Source: an uncultured Gammaproteobacteria bacterium
Lineage (GTDB): Bacteria; Pseudomonadota; Gammaproteobacteria; GCA-002705445; GCA-002716945
Direction of reading: 5' to 3'
NCBI GenBank assembly: GCA_905479195.1
Contig: CAJQLO010000001.1
Location: 556,694-620,693 of the forward strand
Length of the DNA: 64,000 nucleotides
Shown here: positions 40,404-48,962 of the stretch, piece by piece
Numbering within the stretch: the stretch's first letter is position 1
How the letters are laid out: each line of letters begins with the position of its first letter
Program-made: the position numbers and the translations under genes
Notes under the pieces: model-generated
What the model saw: only the letters and a program-made list of their open reading frames with translations
What the model was told of the DNA's origin: nothing
Databases searched by the model: none

Positions 40404-41889
40404 TTATTACAGTATTCTCCTCTATAAAATTTTCAGCTAAAGAAAATATGCGCAGTTTCTTTTCTTCTTTCATTTTATCCAATATAACCGCCATCATGCT
40501 GAGTCTAGCATTCTCTTTAAAGAATTTTTTATTATTATTGATAAATCTCCAAAACAATCCATCTAAAATATCGCACCAAGAACCTTTTTTAAAGTTCATC
40601 ATTTTTATTATATAATTTGATCCACATATATATGGTTTGGTTGCTAAAATTCCACCATCAGCAAATAAGCCCATACCATATACATTAGGAGTCATAACCC
40701 AGTCTGAAGAATCTATATACATTTCCATAAACCAGTTATATACAGCTTTCGGATGAATTCCGCATAAGTTCATGATATTCGCCTGAATCATTAATCTTTC
40801 GATATGATGGGCATATGAATGCTTTAGAGTACTCTTAATACTATAATCTAGTGGATATAAACCCGTTTCACCTTTATACCAGCTGTTTTTCATTTTCCTA
40901 CTATTACCAAAAAAATTTGATTTCTGCATCAAATCACCTTCGGCTTGGTATACGCCTCTCATAAATTCTCTCCAGCCAATAACTTGTCTTATATAGCCTT
41001 CATGTGAGTTAATAGGAATATCTTTTATAGTATTGGTTTTTAATACAATATCATCAGGAGTAAGTAGTCCAATATTTAAAAGAGGGCTGAGAACAGAATG
41101 GAACCAAGCAAACGATCTTTCGTCTACCGAGTCCTCATAATCTCCAAACTTAGAGATTTTATTTTTTAGAAAATAATCCAGAGATTTCATAGCCGATTTT
41201 CTTGTTGTAGGGTAGTTAAAATCATCAGAATTCCCATAATGTAATGGAAAGTGCTCCTCAACATAGGTTTTAAGATCTTTTGTATGATTTGTTTGCTCAT
41301 ATTGAATATACGGAGGAACTTTGATATTTGCTGGTATCTTTCTTCTATTTTCCTTATCAAAAGACCATTTTCCACCTATTGGTTTGCCATTCTCCATTAA
41401 AACCTGTGTTTTTTTTCTACAATTTGCATAGAAGTCAGCCATCTTATATTTTGGTTGCTTTCTGACAGGGCAGAGCGCCTTAAACTCACTCTTAGTTGTT
41501 ATAAACATTGGTGTGTCTATAGTAATTAACTCATCAATATGACTTCTAATCTGATCGACTTCTCTCTCAAACCATTTATCTTCTATTTCAAAAATACTTA
41601 CTCTTTTCACCTTATTAGACTCTATGTACTTTATTAAGGATTCTATATAAGTATCTGTTATACCAGTATTTATATATTCATAATGTACTTTATAATTTGC
41701 TTCTTCTAATTCATCTTTATAAGACCTCATAGAAGATAAAAATAGTATTATTTTTTGCTTATGATGCTTTTGATAAGTACAGAGACCCATATCTTCTCTC
41801 ATAAATATAACTTTCGAGTCTATTTTTTTAAGATACTTTAAGGGGAATAGGTGATTACCTAGAGTTATATGTAGATCTGAGTTGGACAT
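40396..41889 (-). CDS. cryptochrome / prokaryotic (6-4) photolyase-related protein
   Basis: 497-residue member of the deoxyribodipyrimidine photolyase-related (PhrB/CryPro-like) group. N-terminal alpha/beta domain: ITLGNHLFPLKYL, VIFMREDMGLCTYQKHHKQK. Catalytic FAD-binding helices have SFAWFHSVLSPLLNIGLLTP, RQVIGWREFMRGVY and PNVYGMGLFADGGILATKPY. Related enzymes bind a 4Fe-4S cluster by four cysteines. Here the C-terminal half shows only C in NLCGIHP, ICGSNY and SWCDIL, so the cluster may be altered or missing. Likely DNA repair or light sensing. Confidence 0.88.
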   Translation of the reverse strand: MSNSDLHITLGNHLFPLKYLKKIDSKVIFMREDMGLCTYQKHHKQKIILFLSSMRSYKDELEEANYKVHYEYINTGITDTYIESLIKYIESNKVKRVSIFEIEDKWFEREVDQIRSHIDELITIDTPMFITTKSEFKALCPVRKQPKYKMADFYANCRKKTQVLMENGKPIGGKWSFDKENRRKIPANIKVPPYIQYEQTNHTKDLKTYVEEHFPLHYGNSDDFNYPTTRKSAMKSLDYFLKNKISKFGDYEDSVDERSFAWFHSVLSPLLNIGLLTPDDIVLKTNTIKDIPINSHEGYIRQVIGWREFMRGVYQAEGDLMQKSNFFGNSRKMKNSWYKGETGLYPLDYSIKSTLKHSYAHHIERLMIQANIMNLCGIHPKAVYNWFMEMYIDSSDWVMTPNVYGMGLFADGGILATKPYICGSNYIIKMMNFKKGSWCDILDGLFWRFINNNKKFFKENARLSMMAVILDKMKEEKKLRIFSLAENFIEENTVIND

Positions 41890-41915
41890 TATATATTTTG
41901 AGCTTCCTCCTTATA

Positions 41916-42674
41916 TCAAGATTTCTTGATAATCATCCTACCGGTATAATCTATGCGGTGCATAAGTGGTTGCTCATTAATACTCTTAAAGTAATCATCT
42001 ATGGCTTTTCTAGCTCCTTCAAAATGGCCATAGTCATCTATTATAAGCACGCCTCCCTTGGATATAAGAGGGTAGAGAGTTTGCATTTCTGCTTTCGTAG
42101 ACTCATACCAGTCAGTATCAAGTCGCAGCAAGGCTATTGCTCCTGGCCTTGTTTCATTCAAGGTTTCTTCAACCTTTCCTTTGATATATCTTATATTATC
42201 GGGTGGATATTTAGTGGATCGCATATTCTTTCTAACTAGATCTTCAGGAGCGTATGCCCACATATTATATTTATCGGTATTCTTTTCTATATTTTTTAAT
42301 AAATCATCGCCTTTAATACCAGTTTCTTTCTCAATATCATCATCTGTAGGCATTGTCATCCCATCAAAAGTATCATAAAGCCATAGCAATCTATTGTTTT
42401 CACCACACTCCAATAATGTTCGAGCGATCAACATACATGAACCACCTTTCCAAACACCGCATTCAACTAAGTCACCATCTATATTGTTAGAAACAACATA
42501 CTTCACAGCTTCTTTTAGGGCATACATCCTCTCTATGCTAGTTGCTGTATTAGGCTCAAGTGACTCAAATTCACTGATAAAACCAGGATCATAGTCTATG
42601 TCATACTTAATAGAGTTTTCTTTGAGTAACTTATAGCCAAGTTTTTTAATTAGATATTTGAGTATTTTTTTCAT
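41916..42674 (-). CDS. TylF/MycF-family sugar O-methyltransferase
   Basis: 252 residues. SAM site: GDLVECGVWKGGSCMLIARTL. Metal/catalytic region: LLRLDTDWYESTKAEMQTLYP and GVLIIDDYGHFEGARKAIDDYF, the macrocin-O-methyltransferase pattern with metal-binding aspartates. Such enzymes methylate deoxysugar hydroxyls, fitting the glycan cluster upstream on the same strand. The cryptochrome gene follows 26 bp later. Confidence 0.88.
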   Translation of the reverse strand: MKKILKYLIKKLGYKLLKENSIKYDIDYDPGFISEFESLEPNTATSIERMYALKEAVKYVVSNNIDGDLVECGVWKGGSCMLIARTLLECGENNRLLWLYDTFDGMTMPTDDDIEKETGIKGDDLLKNIEKNTDKYNMWAYAPEDLVRKNMRSTKYPPDNIRYIKGKVEETLNETRPGAIALLRLDTDWYESTKAEMQTLYPLISKGGVLIIDDYGHFEGARKAIDDYFKSINEQPLMHRIDYTGRMIIKKS

Positions 42675-42775
42675 AAGTTTCTTATATTAGCATTATTAGT
42701 GTTATGGGTAGGGTTTATGTTATTAATTATGTAAGTAGGGTTCACGTGTGCTTATCTTTGAGCATTTATGTTCGT

Positions 42776-42789
42776 ATAATATATATTAT
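42776..42789. repeat. 14-bp perfect AT palindrome upstream of the TylF-like gene
   Basis: ATAATATATATTAT reads identically on both strands in the 126-bp gap 42675-42800. On the minus strand a TTGATT (42803-42808) lies about 17 bp before TATATA within it, so it may be the promoter for the methyltransferase-cryptochrome operon. No gene or RNA was seen in the rest of the gap. Confidence 0.3.
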
Positions 42790-42800
42790 GTCTATAAATA

Positions 42801-43610
42801 TTAATCAACATGAAAGAGAGCCTGGTTTTTCACCATATACGACTTGATCAGTAATTTGCCTTCCTCAGACAGAAGCCAGTCCTTAAAAATATTGATCAAG
42901 TTATTCTTTGTTTTCGGGCATCTAGTACTATTAGCTAATAATAATGAGTATTGATTTTTGAGTAATTCAGAATTTGAATAAAGAATTTTATGATTAGACT
43001 TATTTTTAAAATTAATCCAGGTCGATCTATCTGAATATGTATAAGCATTTGAGCCAATTGCAATATTGAGCGTAGCTCCCATTCCCTGGCCAACCTCCAT
43101 ATACCAGGTATCTTTATATGTTTCTGGAGACAAATAAGCTTGGCTCCAGAGATTTAATTCCGATATATGTGTGCCACTAGAATCACCTCTAGAGATAAAC
43201 TTAGTTTTATTGGAATATATCTTAGACAGGACTTCATCAGGGTTGCTGGAGGTAGCTATGTTTAATGGGTCAGAGTTAGGCCCAATAAAAATAAAATCAT
43301 TATGCATGAATTCAATTCTTTCTGAGATATAGCCTTTGCTTAAATAAATTTTCTCTAAATCAGGGGCATGCGTGATAGCAAGATCACCATCACAATTTCT
43401 TATATTAGATAAAGCTTGTCCTGTGCCAACTGCAATCAAACGAATATCAATCTTAAATTCTTTTTCAAAAATTGGAAGTAAATAGTTGTATAATCCTGAG
43501 TCTCTAGTAGATGTAGTAGATTGCAGAGTGATAAATTTATTTGATGCGTAAGAATGGTTGATAGTGATAAATATAAGGCAAAGAGTAATTATGTAGTTAA
43601 ATTTTTTCAT
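42801..43610 (-). CDS. tupA: tungstate-type ABC transporter substrate-binding protein
   Basis: Periplasmic oxyanion-binding protein, 269 residues, signal peptide to about residue 22 (ITLCLIFITINHSYA). Binding-pocket signature TLQSTTSTRDSGLYNYLLP, then IRLIAVGTGQALSNI, and ITHAPDLEKIY, all diagnostic for TupA/WtpA-like tungstate or molybdate binders. SRGDSSGTHISEL and WYMEVGQGMGATLNIA complete the site. It overlaps tupC by 14 bp. Confidence 0.9.
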   Translation of the reverse strand: MKKFNYIITLCLIFITINHSYASNKFITLQSTTSTRDSGLYNYLLPIFEKEFKIDIRLIAVGTGQALSNIRNCDGDLAITHAPDLEKIYLSKGYISERIEFMHNDFIFIGPNSDPLNIATSSNPDEVLSKIYSNKTKFISRGDSSGTHISELNLWSQAYLSPETYKDTWYMEVGQGMGATLNIAIGSNAYTYSDRSTWINFKNKSNHKILYSNSELLKNQYSLLLANSTRCPKTKNNLINIFKDWLLSEEGKLLIKSYMVKNQALFHVD

Positions 43611-44247
43611 CTATCACACCATCTTTAATGTTAAAAACTTGGTTAGCTAATCTCAGTATTTGATTGTCATCATGACTAATCATTATAATTTTAATTCCAT
43701 TTTTAGATATTTGATTAATAATGAATTCTATCTTATTAATATATAATTTATCAAGGTTTGAAAATGCCTCGTCTAAAAATATAACTCTAGGAGATACTAT
43801 CAAAGCTCTGATAAAAGAGATTATTTGCTGTTCACCTCCAGAAAGATCTCGGGTTGATCTGCAAAGAAGATGTGTAATTTTATATTCTTGAGCATGCTTA
43901 TTAATGACCTCATCAGCTCTCTTTATTTTATTTTTAACTTTTAAAACATAAAGGAGATTATCATAAACAGTCCTATCTAAAAAAATAGGCTTCTGAAAAA
44001 TAAAACTAAAATCATTATTTTTTAAATTTTCATTATTAAATGTAATTGAGCCAGATGTGGGATTAATGATACCCGCAAGTATTTTAAGTAATAATGTTTT
44101 ACCTGTGCCATTATTCCCTGTTAAAACAGTTATTGGTGACTCTGAAATAACAAAATTTAAATTTTTGAATATTACATTATGTTCAAACTTTAATTGCAAG
44201 TTCCTGATAGTACATGGGAATAACTTTTTAATTTTATTTTCCATCAT
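43597..44247 (-). CDS. tupC: tungstate-type ABC transporter ATP-binding protein
   Basis: 216-residue ABC ATPase. Walker A LTGNNGTGKTLLLKILAG, Q-loop region FIFQKPIFLDRTV, signature LSGGEQQIISFIRAL, Walker B VIFLDEAFSNLDK, and the switch histidine in IIMISHDDNQI. It is placed between tupB and tupA with 14-bp overlaps on both sides, so it powers this importer. Confidence 0.92.
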   Translation of the reverse strand: MMENKIKKLFPCTIRNLQLKFEHNVIFKNLNFVISESPITVLTGNNGTGKTLLLKILAGIINPTSGSITFNNENLKNNDFSFIFQKPIFLDRTVYDNLLYVLKVKNKIKRADEVINKHAQEYKITHLLCRSTRDLSGGEQQIISFIRALIVSPRVIFLDEAFSNLDKLYINKIEFIINQISKNGIKIIMISHDDNQILRLANQVFNIKDGVIDEKI

Positions 44248-44944
44248 TAACCTCTAGGTTTAATTTTAATGCATACAAAATTATATTAATTGTAATTGAA
44301 ATAAATATAAGAATAATACCCACTGCAAGCGCTAACTTAAGATCACCACGAGATGTTTCCATTGCTATAGTTGTAGTCATCATTCTTGTTTGATGTGCAA
44401 TATTTCCACCAACAATTATAACAGCACCAACCTCTGAAAGCCCTCTTCCTAAAGCAGCTAATGCATTGGTAATAAGGCTAAACCTAGTTTCCCATACCAA
44501 GGTTTTAATTTTTTGAAAAGTCGATGTTCCAAGCGACTTAAAATACTCGTCATATTTAAGATATGAGTCTTGAATATTTTGTCTTGAAAGAGCAACAATA
44601 ATAGGTGTAAGGATTATGAATTGAGCAACAATCATGGCACTTGGAGTGTATAAGAGTTCATATGCCGCTAGGATTCCGTTAGCAGAAATTAAGAGATAAA
44701 GCCCTAATCCTACGACTACCGGTGGTAACGCCATCAATGAGTTAGATATAATTATGATAGCTGTTTTACCAAAAAAATTCTTGATTGTCAGTATTGCAGA
44801 CAACGGTATAGAGAATAAGGAAGATAATATTACTGCTGATAATGTCACATATAGAGACAACATGACTATTTCTAAAATATCTTTATCACCAGTTACAAGT
44901 AATGTCAACGCTTCTAGAAATATTGAATCTGTATCATTTGACAT
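44234..44944 (-). CDS. tupB: tungstate-type ABC transporter permease
   Basis: 236-residue inner-membrane permease with about five to six helices. The EAA-like cytoplasmic loop is ALAALGRGLSEVGAVIIVGG, matching the TupB/ModB style ('EFGA...GG'). Helices near residues 27-50, 57-75, 95-115 and 205-225 are clear. It begins 4 bp after the glycosyltransferase upstream, with no room for a promoter. Confidence 0.9.
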   Translation of the reverse strand: MSNDTDSIFLEALTLLVTGDKDILEIVMLSLYVTLSAVILSSLFSIPLSAILTIKNFFGKTAIIIISNSLMALPPVVVGLGLYLLISANGILAAYELLYTPSAMIVAQFIILTPIIVALSRQNIQDSYLKYDEYFKSLGTSTFQKIKTLVWETRFSLITNALAALGRGLSEVGAVIIVGGNIAHQTRMMTTTIAMETSRGDLKLALAVGIILIFISITINIILYALKLNLEVNDGK

Positions 44945-44948
44945 TTTT

Positions 44949-45854
44949 TTACCCTCTGTATTTTGAGTAAATATTTTTAAAAATACGATTAGGTATTAAT
45001 AATAAAAATATAAATAGCACTTGTATTTTAAACTTATATTTTATTGATTCAATATAGCAGTTGAATGCTAATTTATAATTACCATTTACATGACAATTTT
45101 TTGCACTGTTTAGCCATGCCTGGGATATACAAGCATCTATCTTTGATCCAACACCATCATCATGATGAAACTTTATTACATCAATTACCGCAATAGTATT
45201 TTTGATTATATTATGGCTTTCTGATGCACTATGAACTCTAAAAACTCCAAGCATACTATCTATGTATTTAATATTATTCTTTGCTTTTGCTAATCTCGTC
45301 CATAATTCATAATCTTCTGCGGTTATGAATTTTTTATCTTCAGAAAACAAACCCACATTATTTAAAAAAAATTTAGGTAATACTACTGCAGAAGCAGACA
45401 GGCAGTTTCCTCTTTCTAATAAAAATTTATAATCAAATATATGGGATTTACCATACATATGATATGTTTCTTGACCGTCTTCGTCTAGCCAATTCTCAGC
45501 ATGACATAATCCTGAGTTTTTATTATTTAAAAAATATTTATTACATATTTCTAATTTTTTATTATTCCAGTAATCATCTGAATCTAAAAATGCAATATAG
45601 TTACCAGTACTTTTTATAATGCCAAGGTTTCTTGATTTTGCTATATTACCAGCATTATTTATTTTGTATAATTTAATTTTATTATTATTAAAAGACCCAA
45701 TGAGACTATCGGTGCAATCATTAGAATTATTATCTACAATTATTAGTTCCCAATTAGTATATGACTGATCGACGACTGAGTTAATAGCATCCTTAAGGTA
45801 AGAATCACCTCTGTTATAGGTTGGTAAAATTATAGAAAACTTATTATCAGTCAA
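44949..45854 (-). CDS. glycosyltransferase family 2 protein
   Basis: 301-residue GT-A enzyme. IILPTYNRGDSYLKDAINSV starts the nucleotide fold; ELIIVDNNSNDCTD and YIAFLDSDDYW (DxD) follow. The C-terminus is hydrophobic (IQVLFIFLLLIPNRIF), suggesting membrane association. Transfers an unknown sugar to the surface polysaccharide. Overlaps the upstream reductase/epimerase gene by 8 bp. Confidence 0.88.
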   Translation of the reverse strand: MTDNKFSIILPTYNRGDSYLKDAINSVVDQSYTNWELIIVDNNSNDCTDSLIGSFNNNKIKLYKINNAGNIAKSRNLGIIKSTGNYIAFLDSDDYWNNKKLEICNKYFLNNKNSGLCHAENWLDEDGQETYHMYGKSHIFDYKFLLERGNCLSASAVVLPKFFLNNVGLFSEDKKFITAEDYELWTRLAKAKNNIKYIDSMLGVFRVHSASESHNIIKNTIAVIDVIKFHHDDGVGSKIDACISQAWLNSAKNCHVNGNYKLAFNCYIESIKYKFKIQVLFIFLLLIPNRIFKNIYSKYRG

Positions 45855-46710
45855 AATGTGTAATGCAGAAATCTATTAATCGATCAATTTCATTTTGATG
45901 ATTCACTGTGCTCTGCCCTAATATATTTGTTAGTTTACTATTATCATAGATATGCTTTTCTGTGCTCATTAATTGATCTTCATTTATATTAATGTTGATT
46001 TTATTACCAGTCTTATGCTCCAGAATGCTTTTAATCATGCCAACAAAGGTAATTATTTTTAATGAATCACCAGTTGCCAGATTATATATACCTGTATCTA
46101 TATTTTTTATCATAATATTTTCAATTGACGAGCAAATATTTGTAATTGGTATAAAATCTTTATATCCTTCCCCATCAGAATTTAGAGTTATTTGCCCATC
46201 TTTTATTGCTTTTCTACAGACATCCATCGCTAACAAGTGCCAGCACTTTGAGTTTTTATCCACAGGAGATCCATATCCAGTTGATATTCTTAGAATAATT
46301 GGACTAATTTTACTTGATATCTCTTTTCTTGATAAAAAATTTTCAATAGTCTTCTTTACCTGAATATATTTGTTCCCAGCTTCTGGAAGCTTGAGGTTTT
46401 CATGTAGTAGATTATTATTTAGCCCACTATACACCTGGATTGAGGATAGAAATATAAAACGTCTAACGCCTTTATTAATGGCTGCTTTCACTAGTTTTTT
46501 GCTTTCTTCTACATACCTTTTGCTTATCTCTTCATTATTACAGTCTTCTGAATTTGGAGATGCTGTATGGATAATATAGTCATATTTATCATTAATATAT
46601 GAAGACATATTTATGCCATTTATAGATGTACAGCTAATTTTTACAGCACTCAAAGCTTCTTTTAATCTGCCTGCTAGTAGTCCATTTTTGCCAGTTATAA
46701 GAACTTTCAT
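45847..46710 (-). CDS. NAD(P)-dependent sugar reductase/epimerase (extended SDR)
   Basis: 287-residue extended SDR. Cofactor motif ITGKNGLLAGRL (atypical GxxGLL, as in RmlD-like reductases). IIHTASPNSEDC and FIFLSSIQVYSG are present, but the YxxxK lysine is in YIQVKKTIENFL. C-terminal domain HIYDNSKLTNILG. In context with rfbF-rfbG and a cupin isomerase, it probably performs the final 4-keto reduction to a CDP-6-deoxyhexose. Confidence 0.8.
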   Translation of the reverse strand: MKVLITGKNGLLAGRLKEALSAVKISCTSINGINMSSYINDKYDYIIHTASPNSEDCNNEEISKRYVEESKKLVKAAINKGVRRFIFLSSIQVYSGLNNNLLHENLKLPEAGNKYIQVKKTIENFLSRKEISSKISPIILRISTGYGSPVDKNSKCWHLLAMDVCRKAIKDGQITLNSDGEGYKDFIPITNICSSIENIMIKNIDTGIYNLATGDSLKIITFVGMIKSILEHKTGNKINININEDQLMSTEKHIYDNSKLTNILGQSTVNHQNEIDRLIDFCITHFD

Positions 46711-46722
46711 TTTTATCAGAGG

Positions 46723-47427
46723 TCAGCCCCAGGTGACATCTTTAGATGTGTATAGTTTTTCTAATATCTCACGATCTCTTGCGGTATCCATACACTGCCA
46801 AAAGCCATCATGCTTGTAAGCAAAGAGCTCTTTTTTGCTAGTAGCTATTTCAAGAGGTTCTCTTTCAAGCATGGTTTCATCTTTTTCGATCAAATCAAAA
46901 AATGATGGTTCAAAAACAAAGTAACCTCCATTTATCCAGCCTTCTTGCATTTGAGGCTTTTCCTGAAAAGACAATACCTGATCTCCATCAAGGTAAAGCT
47001 CACCAAATCTAGCTATAGGCCTAACTGCTGAAACAGTGGCAATCTTTTTATTTTTATCATGGAATTCAAGTAATTTAGCTATATTGATATTTGATACACC
47101 ATCTCCATATGTTAAAAAGCATCTTTCATTACCAATGAGAGAGCTAATTTTTTTTGCTCTACCACCAGTCATGGTATCAAGCCCAGTATCTATAGCATTA
47201 ATATTCCAATCTTTATGTTCTCTTTGTAGTTCCTTCGCATACTCGATAAGTATTTCAGATTTATAACCTAAAGCTAAGTAGAAATCTTTATGTCCATAAT
47301 GTGCATATAAGCTCATGATATGCCAAATTATTGGCTTGCCACCAATAGTAACCATTGGCTTTGGTATTTTTTCTGTCATTTCGCCCAGTCTAGTTCCATA
47401 TCCACCTGCCAATATAATTACTTTCAT
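46723..47427 (-). CDS. rfbF: glucose-1-phosphate cytidylyltransferase
   Basis: Makes CDP-glucose. 234 residues from the ATG at 47427, which starts MKVIILAGGYGTRLGEMTE; a longer upstream frame overlaps the cupin gene and is not family-like. KPMVTIGGKPIIWHIMSLY, CFLTYGDGVSN and EKPQMQEGWINGGYFVFEP are RfbF signatures. It starts 1 nt after the cupin gene. First enzyme of CDP-deoxyhexose synthesis. Confidence 0.93.
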   Translation of the reverse strand: MKVIILAGGYGTRLGEMTEKIPKPMVTIGGKPIIWHIMSLYAHYGHKDFYLALGYKSEILIEYAKELQREHKDWNINAIDTGLDTMTGGRAKKISSLIGNERCFLTYGDGVSNINIAKLLEFHDKNKKIATVSAVRPIARFGELYLDGDQVLSFQEKPQMQEGWINGGYFVFEPSFFDLIEKDETMLEREPLEIATSKKELFAYKHDGFWQCMDTARDREILEKLYTSKDVTWG

Positions 47428-47428
47428 C

Positions 47429-47851
47429 CTAATTAAACTCCAATTCCATTTTATTTTCTTCTGACACTTCTTTTGGGTCATGAGGAATACTAGCAATATT
47501 AACAAGCATATTTTGATCAGCTAAACCTTTAAAGCCAAACCAGATAGATGAAGGAACCGTAAGCCTAACATAGTTATTTACTGATAAATTTATCTCCATT
47601 CTTTCATTAAAAGTTTGAGAGTCTTCTCGTAAATCAATAAAATTGAATCTAATTTCACCAATAGGAACAATTAAATTCATGGTCATCTTAGTATGTTTTT
47701 TCCAGCCTTTAAACGCACCCCTGTTAATAAAAGAGAAATAGGTTTCCCCAAATTTTTCAAAACCTATATCAGTTGACTTTATTCCATGAAATACAGAACC
47801 ATCATCAGACTTAATTATATTCAGCTTTGTTATTAAAATATCTTGTATCAT
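47429..47851 (-). CDS. RmlC/WxcM-like cupin sugar isomerase
   Basis: 140-residue single cupin similar to dTDP-4-keto-sugar 3,5-epimerases: DDGSVFHGIKSTD, FINRGAFKGWKKHTKMTMNL and VPSSIWFGFKGL. The conserved RmlC catalytic H and Y residues are only partly visible. Between rfbG and rfbF it likely epimerises or isomerises CDP-6-deoxy-4-ketoglucose. Exact product unknown. Confidence 0.8.
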   Translation of the reverse strand: MIQDILITKLNIIKSDDGSVFHGIKSTDIGFEKFGETYFSFINRGAFKGWKKHTKMTMNLIVPIGEIRFNFIDLREDSQTFNERMEINLSVNNYVRLTVPSSIWFGFKGLADQNMLVNIASIPHDPKEVSEENKMELEFN

Positions 47852-47863
47852 TATTTTTTGAAG

Positions 47864-48931
47864 TTACATATATAAATTTATATAATTTTTTATTTGATCT
47901 TCCGTTACTTTCATTGCAGCAGCTGGACCTGAGGTATAATAAGTATAATACCAGTCACTAGTCCACTTCGCTGTTTCAGGGAAATCTAAAGCTGATGTCC
48001 AGTCTAGCAGTTTCGATGCTTTGTCGCAATTAAGACTCAAGAGGTTAGCTTCATACAATTTTTTATTTTTATTAGTTGTATCATGCCAATTAGAATCAGG
48101 CCATTCCTTGGATAGTTCATGGACTAGGTCGCCAACAGAATACTCCTTTTTGGTGGATGGCCCAAAATTAAAAGATTCACCATTTAATTTTTTATTTTCC
48201 CGAAGTTTTAATGCTAGAGACAAGTAGCCACTTAGCGGTTCAAGAACATGTTGCCATGGCCTTGTTGACAAAGAGTTTCTAATTGTCACCTTTTCATTAT
48301 TCGACCAAGATTTCATACAATCTGGAACTATTCTATGAGCAGCCCAGTCCCCTCCTCCAATTACATTTCCAGCTCTTGCAGAAGCTAGGCGGACATTTGA
48401 ATTAGCTGTTTTAAAAAATGATTCGCAATAACTTCTTATGATAATTTCAGCTGAACCTTTTGAGGCACTATATGGATCTTTGCCGCCCATCCTATCATTT
48501 TCTTTATATTTGATTTTTTTATCTAAATTTTCATAACATTTATCACTAGTGATAATAACTGCCGTGCAAGAGTGATTTGATTTTCTTAGGCTTTCTAAAA
48601 TATTTAAGGTTCCAATGGTATTGCTTTGAAAGGTTAAAAAGGGATCTTGATATGAGGTTAAAACAATTGGTTGAGCAGCAAGATGAAATAAAAAGTCAGG
48701 TTTATAGTCAACTATTGTCTTGGATATTTTTTCATAATTTGTAATATCCAGCCTAAGATCATTATTGAGTGAATTTTTTATAAGGTCATAGTGAGCAGGT
48801 TTAGTAGGTACATCTTTAGATAAAGCAAGGATTTCTGCACCAAGTATATTTAACCAGGCAACGAGCCATGATCCTTTGAACCCCGTGTGCCCAGTTATAA
48901 GAACTTTTTTATTCTTAAATTGATTTTTCAT
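47864..48931 (-). CDS. rfbG: CDP-glucose 4,6-dehydratase
   Basis: 355 residues from the ATG at 48931 (a TTG two codons upstream is less likely). Extended SDR: VLITGHTGFKGSWLVAWLN is the RfbG version of the glycine motif. LFHLAAQPIVLTSYQDP, AVIITSDKCYEN and YSASKGSAEIIIRSYCESFF carry the catalytic T/S, Y and K. SARAGNVIGGGDWA is diagnostic. It converts CDP-glucose to CDP-4-keto-6-deoxyglucose. Confidence 0.94.
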   Translation of the reverse strand: MKNQFKNKKVLITGHTGFKGSWLVAWLNILGAEILALSKDVPTKPAHYDLIKNSLNNDLRLDITNYEKISKTIVDYKPDFLFHLAAQPIVLTSYQDPFLTFQSNTIGTLNILESLRKSNHSCTAVIITSDKCYENLDKKIKYKENDRMGGKDPYSASKGSAEIIIRSYCESFFKTANSNVRLASARAGNVIGGGDWAAHRIVPDCMKSWSNNEKVTIRNSLSTRPWQHVLEPLSGYLSLALKLRENKKLNGESFNFGPSTKKEYSVGDLVHELSKEWPDSNWHDTTNKNKKLYEANLLSLNCDKASKLLDWTSALDFPETAKWTSDWYYTYYTSGPAAAMKVTEDQIKNYINLYM

Positions 48932-48962
48932 ATGCAATTATTTAAAGGGATTAAATATATTA

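Noticed and set aside
42776-42789. ATAATATATATTAT as a transcription terminator
   Set aside because: It contains no G-C stem and no separate T tract, so a stable hairpin is unlikely; possible promoter element instead.
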